This document shows positions 23,657-37,669 of a stretch of DNA of 64,000 nt, in pieces. This stretch comes from Epiperipatus broadwayi. Its lineage: Eukaryota; Onychophora; Udeonychophora; Euonychophora; Peripatidae. The DNA lies in assembly GCA_028023455.1 (NCBI GenBank), contig JAQFVV010000014.1:2857336-2921335 (forward strand), written 5' to 3'. Below the pieces are notes generated by a model. The model had not been told where the DNA came from. It saw nothing but the letters and a program-made list of their open reading frames with translations, and did not search any database. A program made the position numbers and the translations under genes. How positions within the stretch are numbered: position 1 is the stretch's first letter; each line of letters opens with the position of its first letter.

Positions 23657-25220
23657 TGTACCAATATTGAAATTGGCACATAACAATTTGTTTAAAAAAA
23701 TTATTAGAAATAAAAATCCTTTGTTAAAAGAGAAATAATGGGTAAAAGTTTAGAGGTTTCTTTATTGAATGTAAATGCAGTTTGTTTTCATGAAAATAAG
23801 ATTTAAAAATCGAAGAGTTCATAAGGGTTAAAGAGTGTTATTATTATGAATTGAAAGTTAAAATATAAATCTCTTTTCATTCCAGTTTATTAGAATAAAT
23901 GCGTATATATGTGTGATGGTAAATAAAAATAAATGTTAGCTTGTTAATAAGATATATAATAAATGCGTGTTAAAATCATATTGAAAAACACATGAAAATA
24001 AATATTGAAATGAAATGTATTTAAAAACACAGCGGTGGGCTACTAATTAAAGATATAAAAACAACACATTTTATAATGGCTACTACTAATAAAACAATCT
24101 TCAAAAACACATCAAAAGAGGTTACTAAAGGAATTTTGACAACACATATTGCCGGAGGATATTAAAACAAAAGCACTTTGCATACATAAATAGCTAGATT
24201 TTTATCAGACGTCCAGTTTTTCAGTTTGGCTAGGGTCAGTCTTGTTTCACCAGAGATAACAGTGCAATTCATATTATGTATCCAGAAACAGAAATGCAGT
24301 GCTGAGCAGCTTTTGGGAATATATGCTCTTATTTCAGCCCTTAGTCTAATAACATCAGCAAGACCTGCTCATGAAATAATATCTACTTAACAGCTCAGAA
24401 ATCCTCCATCAATGTTCAACTGTCTCCAAGAATAAAACCAACGGATTAGCATCAAATCTCAAGAAACGTCAAATCTAACAGGTTTGATATACTCCATTAG
24501 AAGCAGCTAACAACAAGCAATATCCACATTCCAAAAATCCTAGGTAAAACATTTTATTATTCTCATTTATATATAGTAGCCACCACTGTAATTCGTAAAT
24601 CCCACAGAGACAAGTAATTTGAACTCTATAAGCATGCATAAAATGAACTATTGATGTGCGTGTTTGTGAATGTTAGATAATTTATAAATGTCAAACATTA
24701 TTTATGCTTCCTCATAAAATATATCATAGTATGTTAACTTAAAATGTGTGTGTTATTTAGATTCATAAAATGTTTAAGATTAGTAAATGTTAGTTAATAA
24801 ATTGTCTTTAAAATTAAACTTTATTTGTCGATCAATTCTTTTTATCAATTTTTTTTTTCTATATTTTATTATTGATTAAAATTAGACTGGGCTAGTTTTA
24901 GGGATTGTTTCAAGTGCTAGATTATGAGCCTACTGTCTGGATACGTTTGTCTTTGACTAGCTGTCGCCCCCGGCGTTTACTCCGAAACAAATAAAGTGTT
25001 GGATAGTAGAGGTTTGAATCTAGAAGCTGAGGTGGGCCATTGTTGATAGTTAAAGCTATCAATAATATCTCCCATTTTGCTCGAACGTGCCGGTTCATTC
25101 ACGTAACATTTATAATTAAATAAGATTATAAATGTATTAGGAAGGAGTTTGAAACCAGCCAAAACATATATACATGTAAGTAAGTTCATTCAGAGGATCC
25201 ATCCAGTACAATATATATAT
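23630..25220. mobile_element. Dispersed ~1.6-kb repeat, copy A
   Basis: This block is repeated in the same orientation at 61920-63567. Shared landmarks in order: a start (ta)n ttgtaccaat..aattggcaca hairpin, gttaaagagtgttattatta, acacagcggtgggctactaa, ggatattaaaacaaaa, cagaaatgc.gtg.tgagcagc, ctcagaaatcctccatcaa, aatcctaggtaaaacattt, aactattgatgtgc, ccattgttgatagttaaagc and aaccagccaaaacatatata. The left end (TATATATTGTACC) and right end (rc of AGTACAATATATATA) form a short inverted repeat flanked by TA tracts. The minus strand holds a tRNA-like piece near 24905-24945 (agtaggctcataatc..). No transposase or RT is visible, so the class is unknown; probably non-autonomous. Confidence 0.8.
24977..25189 (-). 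CDS. Open frame conserved between the two dispersed-repeat copies (uncertain coding)
   Basis: Inside copy A the minus strand encodes YVLAGFKLLPNTF, then KCYVNEPARSSKMG and SFNYQQWPTSASRF. Copy B (63262-63603) keeps the same frame with substitutions (HNTF, NELARLSKMG, NYQQWPTLAARF) and no frameshift over about 60 codons. This may reflect only the repeat's overall similarity. I recognise no domain. It could be a repeat fragment that is mis-annotated as protein. Confidence 0.25.
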   Translation of the reverse strand: MNLLTCIYVLAGFKLLPNTFIILFNYKCYVNEPARSSKMGDIIDSFNYQQWPTSASRFKPLLSNTLFVSE

Positions 25221-26599
25221 ATCAGAACTACTGATATTAAAATCATCCTTAAAATAATATGTATTAAAAAATCTCAATACAATGTCATTAAATGTTTTTC
25301 TTCTTTATTTAAAGTAGTATTCAAATATACCTAGTTATATAATAATATAAATCATAAATTTAGTATGTGTGATTTTTAACTATTAATTGGATATAGGTAA
25401 ATTAACAGCTGGTGAAATACCAGCATTAGGAATAATAATGGATATCAAAGGAATTGAATTTATCACATGGTTCAAAGGAGTTTGATTCATCAAATGATTA
25501 CTGTGGATCTGTAATTTCCATTAAAGCTGACACTCATTAATTGGTAAACCACCATCATGAAGGCCAAATTCTAGAGAAATGGAATTGAAAATTATATTTG
25601 GCCATTCAATTCACAGTACATCATTACACTATTACAACATCTATGTTTATATGCCCATAAAAGTTATACAAAATAATGATATAACTCATACACTTTTAAC
25701 ATATAGCACAGAAATGGAAATTCATGCCAGTATTTAAAAAAAAAAACGTACTTTACCGATTTAACTCTAAGGAAGTAATGAGTCTTTAGAGATTAGTTTT
25801 ATAAGATTATGAGTCAAAGAGAATACACATAATTTTTTTATAAGATCTGATATGTCAGAATTTAAAGAATTATATTGTATGTGCTTAATTAGTTGCAAAA
25901 TTTTATAACTGTTTAATATTTTAACATAACAGTTATATACATGTTGATTATATGTAAATGTATATAATTACAAACTTTAAACCATATCAGTTATGATTAT
26001 CAAATCATGGCTATAGTTGCATAATTGAAGGACTTTATAAAGCTACTAGTTATTCTATTTCATGCTTGCAATGCCTACAGGTTTCTTTATGATATTTTGT
26101 TAATAGTTAGTTATACTGGCTGACACAAAAAATTTAATATGCTAAATAAAGCAATCCAAAATACAATCACAATGAAATAAATTATTATAGAGATAATCAT
26201 CAAATACAATTTAAATGAAGTTTTAGTTACATGTGATTTGATATAAATATAAAATTAATGTTCAACAAATCAGAGTGACTTAAATTATTTAAATTATTTT
26301 TTTTGTAATTTTATTTTTATGCAATAAATTTTGTTTTGTATGCATTTTTTTATATGATAGAATAAATTGTGTATATTACAATTCTGAAGCTATTAACTAG
26401 TTTTGAAAATGTGGAATAATAAAGTGTTGAATTTGCATTATGTAAATTGTATAGATGTCTATTGTTGTTTATTTACATTAGATAGAGATATTAATGAACA
26501 TTACAGCTTTTATCAAAACAATCTCATATGAGCAAAACAGTTATGGTCAACCTGCCATTTCAAAGATTTCTAATAAGAATTTGTCTGAAGGTTTGTAAT
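25221..26599. other. AT-rich non-coding DNA
   Basis: Nothing beyond AT-rich sequence and short A/T runs is recognised. It lies between the dispersed repeat and the long palindrome. Confidence 0.55.
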
Positions 26600-26754
26600 G
26601 GTGTCAGTAGTAATTATATGTTGAATTATTTTTTTTTATTATTATTAAATATTAAATGATTTTAGAAGAATTCTAACTTCATTTAAACTTTTGAAATACA
26701 TCTAGCTGTTAGTAATAGCATACAGTTTAGTAATAATACTTCTCATTTTTTCAG

Positions 26755-26866
26755 GTGTAGACCATTGACAGTATTAGCATGGAAATTGAACCTGAATCTT
26801 TAGCTTCATGAGTATGGAATTTAAGATAATGCTATAACCAACTGAGTTATTCTGTCAAAGTTAGCA
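26755..26866 (-). repeat. tRNA-derived SINE head (left palindrome arm)
   Basis: The minus strand shows a pol III A-box-like TAACTCAGTTGG at 26838-26849. A B-box-like GGTTCAATTTCC lies at 26781-26792, about 57 bases further on, compatible with a tRNA with a long variable arm or a SINE head. Its inverted partner is at 27465-27560. Confidence 0.7.
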
Positions 26867-27464
26867 GTCAATAAAAATGTTATATATTTATCTATGAGGA
26901 GCCCCCTGATTTCATAACTTTTTTTTAAGAATAAGCTAATTAATGATTCCAAACATTATGTATTGCCATACTAGGTTCATTTATGGAATTATTTGTTATT
27001 GTTATGTGAGCAGCTTCTTTGAATATTATTTTTGGTATTTTTTTCTCTCCAATTTTTTCCCCCAATTAAACATATTCTTCATTGATACATATGTGATCTG
27101 CTATTTTAAATATGTCTGTTTCTCTTTTCTAATCATCAGTTTCTGCTATTGTTGCCCATTAAAAAGTGATTGATAGAGTGCAAACTGATGAAAAGAGAAA
27201 ACAGACATATCTAAAGAAGTAGACATGAATGTACCATGAAATTATGTTCAACTGGGAAAATACAAAAATATTGGATAGAGAGGAAAAAATACTAAGAAGA
27301 AACTTCAATTCACATGACAATGGTAAATAACTTGATAAATCAACCTAGAATGATAATGTATAATGTATGGAAGCCACCAATTTACCTTGCTCTATGGGAA
27401 AGTGGAAAAATCAGGAGAACCCATGAAGATACGAGTATGAAATTTCTACTGACTGTTGTCTTTG

Positions 27465-27560
27465 GATAGAATAGTTCACCTGGTTAGAATATTACCTTAA
27501 ATTCAATATTCATTAATCTAAAGGTCCAGATTTGATTCTCTAATTAGTAGTGTCATAACT
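27465..27560 (+). repeat. tRNA-derived SINE head (right palindrome arm)
   Basis: Plus-strand TAGTTCACCTGG (A-box-like) and GATTTGATTCTC (B-box-like) match, diverged, the left-arm copy on the opposite strand. The boxes are more decayed here than in the left arm. Confidence 0.6.
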
Positions 27561-27735
27561 AGTCTTGCAAGAAATACCTGAAGAAAAGAGAATAATGTTA
27601 TTGAAAACATTGTGTTATGTACTAATCTGTGTGTTATTACTAACAGTTAACTGTATTTGGAAAGTTTAATTAAAGTTTGAATTTTTCTGAAGAAATTCTA
27701 TATTTAATATTAGTTGATGAAAATAGTTAAACATA

Positions 27736-30439
27736 GTATCAATATAGTTTGTACTCTATGTTTTATTTACATATCATGTGAAGACACCAAAGCTATGCTG
27801 AAAATATTAGTTTATAAATAGAACATTTTTGGAAAATTATAAATGTTATTACAGAAAAATGGGAATGTTTGATTTTTTGTAAGTATCCAAAAAATTTTTT
27901 TTAGATATCTTATAAAAATTAAAATTTTATCTGTACTTTTATCAAAGTAAACTGTTTAAAAAAAGTTATTTAATTTTCATGAAAAAATAGTAGAATACAA
28001 AGTTGTATTTGTTTGTTTGTTTTTTACCTCCCTTTTTAAGAATCTAAATAAACGTACAAAAACAAGCTGAATATGACACAAGTGTAAAAAAACAAATCCC
28101 AACAAAGTAATTGAGTATTTTTATTTTTTGAAGCAAAGTAAAAAAAGGGGGTCAAACATTTTTTGGTGGGGGGGGGGGGTATCCATGGTAAGTAATATGA
28201 TGAATGTCCTGAAAGAAAGCTGCAAGAAGATCCAAATTGCTACTTACATTCTGTTATGACATTTTCTAGCATTTGTTATTCAGATGAGACTAATCATTCT
28301 GATAATGTGGCTCTTATCTTCAGCCCAAGAATGTTCAATCATTTGCATATGATGTCAAAATCTTGTGGCTTGAAACCATTCATTCATCAGAAAGGTTTAC
28401 TGAATCAAGTGCACATTCATAGTTAACCTGTTTTAGTGTAGTAAACCCAGAATTAGAGGCCAGTAGAAATCTTTTTTCAAGGTGACCCATAATTCATCTC
28501 TTGAGACCTATGATTTCATCTAGTTCACATTCATGGAAGGTTGGATTCTGTGAAAGATGATCACCTTGCAGCATCCTCCCACTATTTGCAGATCATGATA
28601 TCTTTTTTTTTTGCTTCCTCAATCAATTAACAACAACATCTGTGAAAAAATTTGTCCAATTGAATTGTGCATCTATATTTAATTGCAAAATAAATTTCTT
28701 GTTATTCATGTATTTATTTTCATATACATTCAATGTTTTATACTATTGCAAAATAGGCATCAAATTTATGTTGGCAATAGTGTCCAAATATCATAATGTG
28801 TTGAAATAAGGGGACATGTTTAATTTGTCAATTAATATTTTCAGTATGGCTTCAGTAGCTTCAAATGGTACATATATAATACATGGATCACATATATCCA
28901 TAATGAGTGTTACAATTCTGAAAAAATAATGTTGTAACAGTCACATTCAGTGCTGCCCAGGTGCAAAATTATATTCCTGCCCTTCTAAAATAATAATAAT
29001 AAAAGGTTAATTAATCAATCAGTTACTAGATAGCTTTCCACAGCAATTTTGTAGCATAAATTTTTGATGTTAAATAGACTATAATATTAGCTGAATACTT
29101 ATAAAAGTGCTGATGAAACCACATTGTCTGTCTTGAATACAGCATAGATGCATAATCATAAACCTAGTCTAATTAATAAAGCAATACAAACACATAAATA
29201 GCACCTATAATAAAATAATCAGTTAACATCAGCAAAATCAATTATTGAAATTTCCATTTTTTTTAATTATTCTTTTGGTTATTTACCGATTTAAATTTTT
29301 TATTAAGGTGGGTTGTTTGTGATTTCTCTACAGTGTGCCACCCAGGTGCATTGCACCTCCTACATCCTGGCATGGAACAGACCTGGTTGTAAGCAAACAA
29401 CTAGATATTAATAATTTTTATTACTTATTCATTAGACTAGACATTATTCAACAATGAATAATATTTCTAAAGTGTAATTTTGTGTCAAAGTTGTGATGGT
29501 AGCACATTTAACAAACACATCAATTAAACTATAGTAATCTGCTATATATATATACCCTCAACAATGATAACTATATGTGTAAGAGGATTGTAGTCTGGGC
29601 CAACTGATGAGTTCTGGTTCATCATGAAATGTGCATCTTGGGAATCAGATTTTTTTCACATTTCTTTAGTCATGGGTTTTTGATTACATCCCTCCACAAA
29701 GTTTTAAGAATGGATAGAAACCAGTTCCTACTTTGTGTGAGAGTGGTATAGTGAAAATTACACTACAGAAATATTATTCATTATTAAACAACTAAATCTT
29801 TTTTTCAACATTTAAAAAACTTTTTATTAAGCAATTTGCAAAAAAAAAAAGAAATCCTTTTAACAAAGTTTCCTTCTTTCATCTTCGTCGTAGAATTGTC
29901 ATAACTTAACTTAGGAAGATACATTATGATGTTATGCTATTGTTTCATTCACCTACTTTATAAAGATCCATCGCAATTTCAATCTTTTAATTAAATATTG
30001 TTTTCAGACAAACTTAGTTTGTTCTAAGATGATAATATTTCACTAATTTATAAATTCGATAATTAATATCACTTTCAAATGCATTAGAATGATGTAAACT
30101 CATCTCCACAAACAATTATTTAATTTAAGTGTTTATTGACCTCTGTGATTTTAAAACAATGAGTGAGAGGTCGCTACTGTCCACTGACATTTCTTAGGTT
30201 GTAGTCGTCTTTTTAAAAAGAAATGGCTTATTATTATTAGAGATACGACTAGTTGTTAAATAATTTTCACATTGATATAAAAAATATCGAATGCAATGTG
30301 TATGTCTACTTAAATATATAAATTTACATCATTATTTTTTCTAAAAAAAATGAGTTTTTTTTTTTTTTGACCACAGTACATTTTCACTTTTTATATGCTT
30401 ATTTCACATTAACTGAGTAAAGTAGTTTCTTTTGTTAAA
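27736..30439. other. Mixed AT-rich DNA with unidentified higher-complexity blocks
   Basis: There is a G12 run near 28166. A motif CAGTG..CCCAGGTGCA recurs at 28948-28980 and 29331-29360. The second follows a good acceptor (gatttctctacag) and precedes a donor-like gttgtaagc, but the repetition suggests a dispersed repeat rather than an exon. At about 29540-29640 both strands read protein-like (minus: SDSQDAHFMMNQNSS, GPDYNPLTHIVIIVE); the origin is unknown. None is firm enough to call as a gene. Confidence 0.4.
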
Positions 30440-30730
30440 TCCAGTCTTCTGTTAGTCAGGGTCCATATCCTTTGCAACATTGTTTGAAAAGTTAAGGGAT
30501 CCTGTTTTATTTTATAAAGTTTTTAGGAATGTAAACAGCTCAGTTTGATGGATAATTATCTGGAAAGCAGGATCACTGTCAGGATTATTAGCTTCCAGTT
30601 TTACCAGAACACTACAGGATATTGTGCCATCTTCAAGCACTTGACTCGCCCCATAAGTGTAGCCCCTAGGCATTCGGCTAAAAAGCAGGCAAGCTTTTCA
30701 TTATATAAAAAAAAATCCAAAAGCATTCAG
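30440..30730. repeat. Unidentified GC-richer block, probably an old repeat
   Basis: The base composition differs from the flanks (for example acttgactcgccccataagt and gtagcccctaggcattcggc). The minus strand is open for about 29 codons (ECLGATLMGRVKCLKM). No family is recognised and no edges or target duplication are seen. Confidence 0.35.
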
Positions 30731-30810
30731 GCATACCTCACTTTCTCTTCAATTTTTTTTTTTTTTTTACTTGGAAAAAATATGTAATTCTTAACTTATT
30801 ACATAACTGT

Positions 30811-30834
30811 TTGTGTGTGTGTGTGTGTGTGTGT
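30811..30834. repeat. (GT)n microsatellite
   Basis: About 12 uninterrupted GT units. A similar GT tract lies at 61399-61425. Confidence 0.95.
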
Positions 30835-33164
30835 AAATATAAAGATGGATTTTTTTTCTTTCTAAATGGGAACATTAATATATATGTAGACATAATAAAG
30901 GCAATTATTATAAATTCTTATTTTTTTGCTCTGTCATAATTTTGTTTACTAACAAATATATTTTTAGTATGTTGTTGGTTTTTATGATATAATTTTATTG
31001 GTAAGTCCAAATTATTTTTTATCATTATTAACATTGCAGAATGAAGCTTTCTCTAAGTGTAATCAAGTTGTTGTTTTTTTTTTTTCTGATTTATAGTTGA
31101 TTTTTTCCCACATCATCCAACCTACACATGGTCTCTTTATGGATCTTTTATACTTGGGATTTAGTTTAATCTTCATCTAACCATTACTTGTCATCTGGTC
31201 CAATTTGATTTCAGTCTCTTAATTTTTTAAAAAGATCAATGATACTTGTTCTTTTTTTAATCTATATATTTTACTTTCAATATCTATTTGTATTACAATT
31301 ACAACAAACTTATCTTCACTTTTTGCTGTGTAGTCTGAATATGTCTTTTATTTTTTTCTGAATTTTTCAAGTCATAAGTAAATACCAATAAAACTCATTT
31401 ATTAAAAACCTGTATTAAGCACAAAATATATACATATATTAGTTATTCCTAATAAAAGGACTTCCCAAGTTTAATTCCATAATTAATTTTATCTATGTTT
31501 AATTTGTATTAATAATCTGTCCAATATATTTATAGTTGTTGCCATTTTTTAAAATTCATTACAATTAATTTTTTTTTATTATTTTTGGAAAACTTATTGA
31601 ACTTTACTATCGTCTTTTTTTTTTTAAAGCATTTATGCTTACGTTAATTCTTTTTTGTTATTGTTGTTTTTATTTTATAGCTTTAAATGATCTAAATAAT
31701 CTTAATATATTTTTGTTTCCTTAGCTTCACGTTTTGATTTATAAATCTATTATAAGACTTTTTAGAAAGGTGATATCACCTTATAATATATAGCTTCACA
31801 AAACAATTTGACAGTATCTTGTAATGATATCTTGATGTTACAAAACTTTATTCACTACCAAAATATTTACATAATAATTACTTTCACAAATTCAAAACAA
31901 AATGACAATTTATATTCAATATTTCTTTCTGCAATTTTTTTTTTTTTAATATTTGTAAATGATCTACTATGTTGTAACCATTTTTAAATTATTTTTTTTT
32001 TGTAGACAAATTGTAATGATCTTTTTACTTAAAGATTTTATTTAGGATTTATACAGTAATAAATAAATACTTTTTTTATATATTACTTTTACAATGCTAT
32101 TCTATTTTTTACTTGATCAATCTTACAGTTTGAGTGATAAGCAATCTTCTTTAGAGCTGAATTATTTGTGTAGATGAATATATAAACATAGATTATCTAA
32201 ACACTTTTAACTATATAATTATACTTGAATCCTTTTATATGTTTATTATATTTATATATAATACATACCTTCTAGTATCTATATCACATTTTATATCATA
32301 TTTAAGGTAATAAGTATTTAACAATTTATATAATTTATTTTTCACATGCTAATTAATATTATAATAGCAATAATATATCTAACTTAATAAACTTATAATT
32401 TTTTACTAATTTATTAACATTTTCTTATATATATTTTATTTTTACTTATTCTTATTAAATTTTTATTAAATTTATCTAAATTCTAGTGTATAAAATGTAA
32501 TTCTTTAACCTTGAAATTTAAAATCAATCGATTTTAAACTTTTTATTTGTTTTTCAATCTTATTCAGTCTATTAAAACCTTAACTTCTTTATCAATTCAC
32601 TTTAATAACTGCCCATTTTTAAATTTTTGATTAGTATTCTTTATATTGCATAATAGCTTCCTCTTTTTTATAACTTACTTTTTTTTTCCTTGTAATTTTA
32701 TTTTTTGAATTTACCTTAATCATATTTATATTAGCATAGTTTTTAAACCTAAATTCTTATTTAATAATAAGTTTACTATTATTTACAAAGATAGATTCTT
32801 CAATATTTCTTTCTTTTATTATTAGTGTATTGAATCATTTCAATACTATCCTTTTTAAATACATTTCTTGTTTATAGAATATAAGTAAACAGATAATTTT
32901 TTATCATATTTATGTTGTATTAATCTTTTGTTTTTTATTTCTCCAATGTAATTAAATGCAAATTATACCAAGTTATACTAACTTGGCATATTTTGCATTT
33001 AATTTTATACACTACATTTATACAATTATCTGTATGTTCATTATATTTTTTAACATTTATTATCTATGATATTTATGTTTTGTTTTGTTTTTTAAAAATT
33101 TATTTGTTAATGTTTATTATATTATTAATTTTTTTATTTTATTTTATTTATATTTTAATTACTT
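30835..33164. other. T-rich non-coding DNA
   Basis: Strong T bias on the plus strand with many T runs. No exon or element is recognised. Confidence 0.6.
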
Positions 33165-33517
<353 letters not shown>

Positions 33518-35219
33518 GCTATTGCTTTCTGTCTAATCCTTGGCAAAAATTGTACGTTTGTAAAAAATCTCATGATAACATGTTTTAATTCATCCCCTTG
33601 TCCTGCCTGTGTACTCTGTGGTGTAAATTAAGTAAATAGATAACTAGCTATTTTTATCTAAGGTAAAATAACAATGAAAACTATAAAAAAAACCTTCATT
33701 ACATGGTGTAGTATAATATTCTTTGCTGTTCCTCTGAAATAAATAATTGAATGATTTACTGCTCGGGAATTCACAAGAAATTTGCTAAGCGACAGAACTA
33801 GAACTGCAATCAATTGACTTTGAGCTCCAGATCCAGTAGTGTTCAGGATACTATTCCTTTATGAAGGGTGCTGAAAAGATCTTTGTATTGCAATGGACTA
33901 TTTTATTTATATATATATATAAAAGAGGAGATATACACTAGTAGATAAGACATGTATTTGAAGTTCTACTTTTTTTTTTTTTATCTTTGTCATGTTTTTA
34001 TTTATTTCCTGATTAAGTGGGAACTTCTAATTATACTAAAAAATGAAATTATATTCCTTATACAATAAATTAAGAATCATTACACACTTTCTTTCAGCCA
34101 TTCAAAGGATTTTCTTTGAAATTCTCATCACTTGCAGAAATATCAATTTTTTTACTATGTTTACTTCTCATTTGTTTTTAATAATAACAGTAGGTTAGAA
34201 AAAGAGATCTTTTACTCAGCAAGTCAAAGAAATTAAGATTTATTTTTTTTTTAATTATTTATATATTCTGATTACAAAAGCTTATGACATTTCTTCAAAT
34301 CATCATAAGTCTATTATTAGAGCACTGCCTCTTTCTGTTGGCCCATAGATTAAGAATTAATCATCTATGTGATTGTATATTATGTGTAATCCATCTTCAT
34401 ATGATTTTTCAATCTAATTTGAGTGAAATAATAGAAAACAGTCATTAAGTGAACTTTTTTATTTCGTCATGATTCTGTAGTAATACAGTTGGATACAGCA
34501 ATAGATCTAATGTTGGGTCACCTTTGAAAATTCATATCTCTATGTCGTGCATAAAAAATATTTTATTGGAAGCAGAATATTTCTGTCGATGTTTTAAAAA
34601 TGAAAGCTAACTCTCAACGTTATTGCTATATATTTTTTTTTTTTTTCAATTGTATGTTAATAGTAATTTTCAATTTGGTACTTTTGTTTTAAATTTTTTT
34701 CTTAGAAAATAACTGACAATTTTAAATTCTTATAATAAAGTAATATTTTTAATTAGAAACACTAGATTTGATTTAAAAATATTAGATTAAACACTGAGAT
34801 TTTCCATAAATTAACTTTTCTCATATCATAACTATACAATTTATGTACTGTAGTTTCATATAATATAAATAATATTTATTGTACATGTTCAAACACTAAT
34901 TTGTGTATTTTTTTTATGAAACTTTATTTTTATATCTGTAGAGGATGCTTTTGATAATAAACTACAATTTATTTTTGGAGGTTTAACAATAAACTATCAA
35001 TATTATGTTCACTATATTAAATAACCAAAAGTTTCAGTTTTAATGTGCATTGCTTCATAAAATAATCAGTATTTTAAAATAGATAAGTATCTAATTAGCA
35101 GATTTATAAATGATAATATATACCAAAGTATTATCTTTAGAAAAAATATATAGACTAATTAAAGGAAGTATATACAAAAAACTAAAATACTGTATAAACG
35201 GAATTACTTTTGTGCGGGG
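33518..35219. other. AT-rich DNA with one SINE-like block
   Basis: 33760-33900 is more complex in composition (gctaagcgacagaact, gactttgagctccagatcc) and looks like a decayed SINE or other repeat, but no A/B boxes are clear. The rest is AT-rich and nothing is recognised. Confidence 0.45.
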
Positions 35220-35325
35220 CTGCTATGTTTTGTATTTCGGCAAGAGGGCTAGTTTTATCAGAAAGAAATATTGTATTTCTTTCCGATGAAAACTGGTTAT
35301 TTGGCTGAAATATAAAGGATAGCAG
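35220..35325. repeat. ~106-base hairpin with ~51-bp imperfect arms
   Basis: The left arm (35220-35270) starts ctgctatgttttgtatttcg and ends gaaagaaata; the right arm (35274-35325) starts tatttctttcc and ends gaaatataaaggatagcag. The loop is only ttg. The size resembles a small MITE or a miRNA-type precursor, but the stem has several mismatched patches. Confidence 0.75.
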
Positions 35326-37669
35326 TTTTGCATGCAAGTAATTTGGTTTGTAATGTATTATCTTTAGAATAAGAACTCTATTGATGGATATTTTTTAGGA
35401 GAGCAATATTTTTATTTCCATTAGTGGGAATAAAGTGTATTGATTCATAACTTCATATCATTGTCATATAAAGTGTGCCTATTTTATTACACATATAGAA
35501 GAAACTCAAGAAGTAAAGGTTCTAGATTGAAACTCGATATGTCTTTTCTAATGCTTAAATGTCACATGGCCTTCTGAATAATATAAAATTAAAGAGAGAG
35601 AGCAATTTATTTTTGTTATGTTTTTTCTTTTGACATTTTGTACACTTTTTATATGTTTCAAGAAGGCCTTTGATTCCATAGCAGACCTTAGTTCTTTTTA
35701 AAGCTATTTATTTTCAGTGCTTCGATACTTGTTTTTACAGACTTGAATCTTTCTAATTGCTCATAATTTTTTCTCTGACTTATGAACTTATCATTATACT
35801 ATATTATCATTTTTCTGTGAAAATTTGATTGGTTTGATAGCTTCTACTCAAGAAAATCTTTATGACATATGTGTTAGTAATAAGGCAATTAGAATGAGGA
35901 ACTTTCTTGCACAGTTTGAGCATTACCAATAGCAGTTTCAAAGTCATCTAACTTGTTACAGCATATTATCAATAGTTACCTACTACCATTTGTAGGTGCA
36001 ATTTTATTATTGAATTAATTTCTTAGTTGTTGTTTTTTTTTCTCTTTTATATTAATTAAAAACTTTAGCATTTTCACCTCCAATTTGAAAAGTATTGTAT
36101 TTTTATTGAAATGAGAGCTTTTTAAAAACATAAATTCTTGCTTGAACGATATGTTCAAATAGTAAAACTCCCTCATTAATTACTTCTAGAATTTTATTTT
36201 TATATATATGTAATTAATTGTGTAGTGTATTTGATAAATCTTTGTAACCAATCAAAAAATTCCCACACTTATCTGAAGATTGTTATAAACCCAGAGTCAT
36301 CATATTGTAAAAAATCTGCCAGACAGTCTCTCACATTCTATATGAATTTTATTTAACAAACCTATACCCTTCTGATGAACTGAAGATTTGAAATGAACAT
36401 GAACATAAACACATCACAGTCAGAATTTCTTATTTATATATCTTAACTTTGATCAATTTGATTTTGAAGCTTTTATGATTTTTAGTATTGGTCTTATAAA
36501 TGGAGTAATCCAGTCATCACTTATTTAATATTCACATTTTATAATAAATGGGGGTATTTTGCAACCATATTCTCTATTTACATAGACCATGCAGTGAAAT
36601 CCCTGTTAACTAGGGGGGGGGTATACTAATTGCAGTATGTCACAATTTGAGTCATTCTTCTCCTATATTTTTGAAGTTTGTGGATATGAGTGTATCTTTT
36701 GCCATCTTTGTATTTTAACTTTTGTCCAACTTTTGTGTCCTAGTGGAAAATATTTGGCTGATGGAAAAGAACAGTCTAGAAATAAAAATGAAAATGATTT
36801 GCAAAAATAGAATTGCATTTGATATTACAGAAATATATGACTTTATTTTTTCATCTGTGCCTCAGTTTAATTTTCATAGCCTTCTGTAGAATGGCCCATC
36901 TCTGTAAGTTAAGGATTGATTTTTTATAGAATATTCTCATCTTAAGTATTAAAGTTTTTATCAGGTATTTCTGATGTATTCATACACACACAGAGATGTT
37001 TGTGTTAATTGATGGCAATATTGCTAGCTGTTTGTTAAAAAGTTATACAAATATTTATGAAATGGTCTTTTCACTTTGATTTCTATATGAAACTTTTGAA
37101 ATATTAATCAAATATATTTTTTTTCATTGACAGTCCACATAATGTGAAGTCTCAATTTGTAACTATATTTATTTATTCCGTTGCCATATTTTTAAGAAGG
37201 ATAAAGAGATGATTTATAAGCAGTGAGCAATCCATGTTTCTTTTTTATAATGGCTATGAAAAATGTGTTGTTAATTTGTGTTTAATGATCTATTGGAAAA
37301 GAAGTTTGTTAGCCTTAAAGAGTGAGTTCGTTGGTAATTAACATTTTGCTCAAGCAATAATGAAACTCCTTACCATTAATAGTGATATATTGTTTTTCAT
37401 TTTATTACACCATACTTATAACAGGATCTGTTAAAGATACAGTTATTAATTTACATCTTTTTATATAATTATTATATTTATTAGAATTATTTTTATTATA
37501 TGTAATTTATACTTCCACAATGTTTAATACTCATTCAATCTTCTTGCATTATGTATATTAGATAAATCTTTAAAAATTTCATTCCTTTTTTGTATTTATC
37601 ATACTACTTTTTTGAGTTCAAATATCTGAAAGTATTGATTGTTTATTAGTTTTCTTATGATGAAAAATT
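35326..37669. other. AT-rich non-coding DNA
   Basis: No exon or element is recognised. It includes a G9 run near 36611. Confidence 0.55.

Larger units (their letters stand above)
26600..27735. mobile_element. Long foldback element (~540-bp arms) containing tRNA-like heads
   Basis: The left arm runs from about 26600 to 27142 and its reverse complement from about 27182 to 27735. Inner pairs are strong (tatgtctgtttctcttttc..catcagttt at 27111-27142 against aaactgatgaaaagagaaaacagacata at 27182-27209). Outer pairs include attactaacagct.. / gttattactaacagttaac. Each arm contains a tRNA-derived segment (26755-26866 minus, 27465-27560 plus). The outermost sequence resembles the arm ends of the foldback at 10827-11161. 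Identity is lower toward the ends. No coding domain is seen. Confidence 0.75.
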
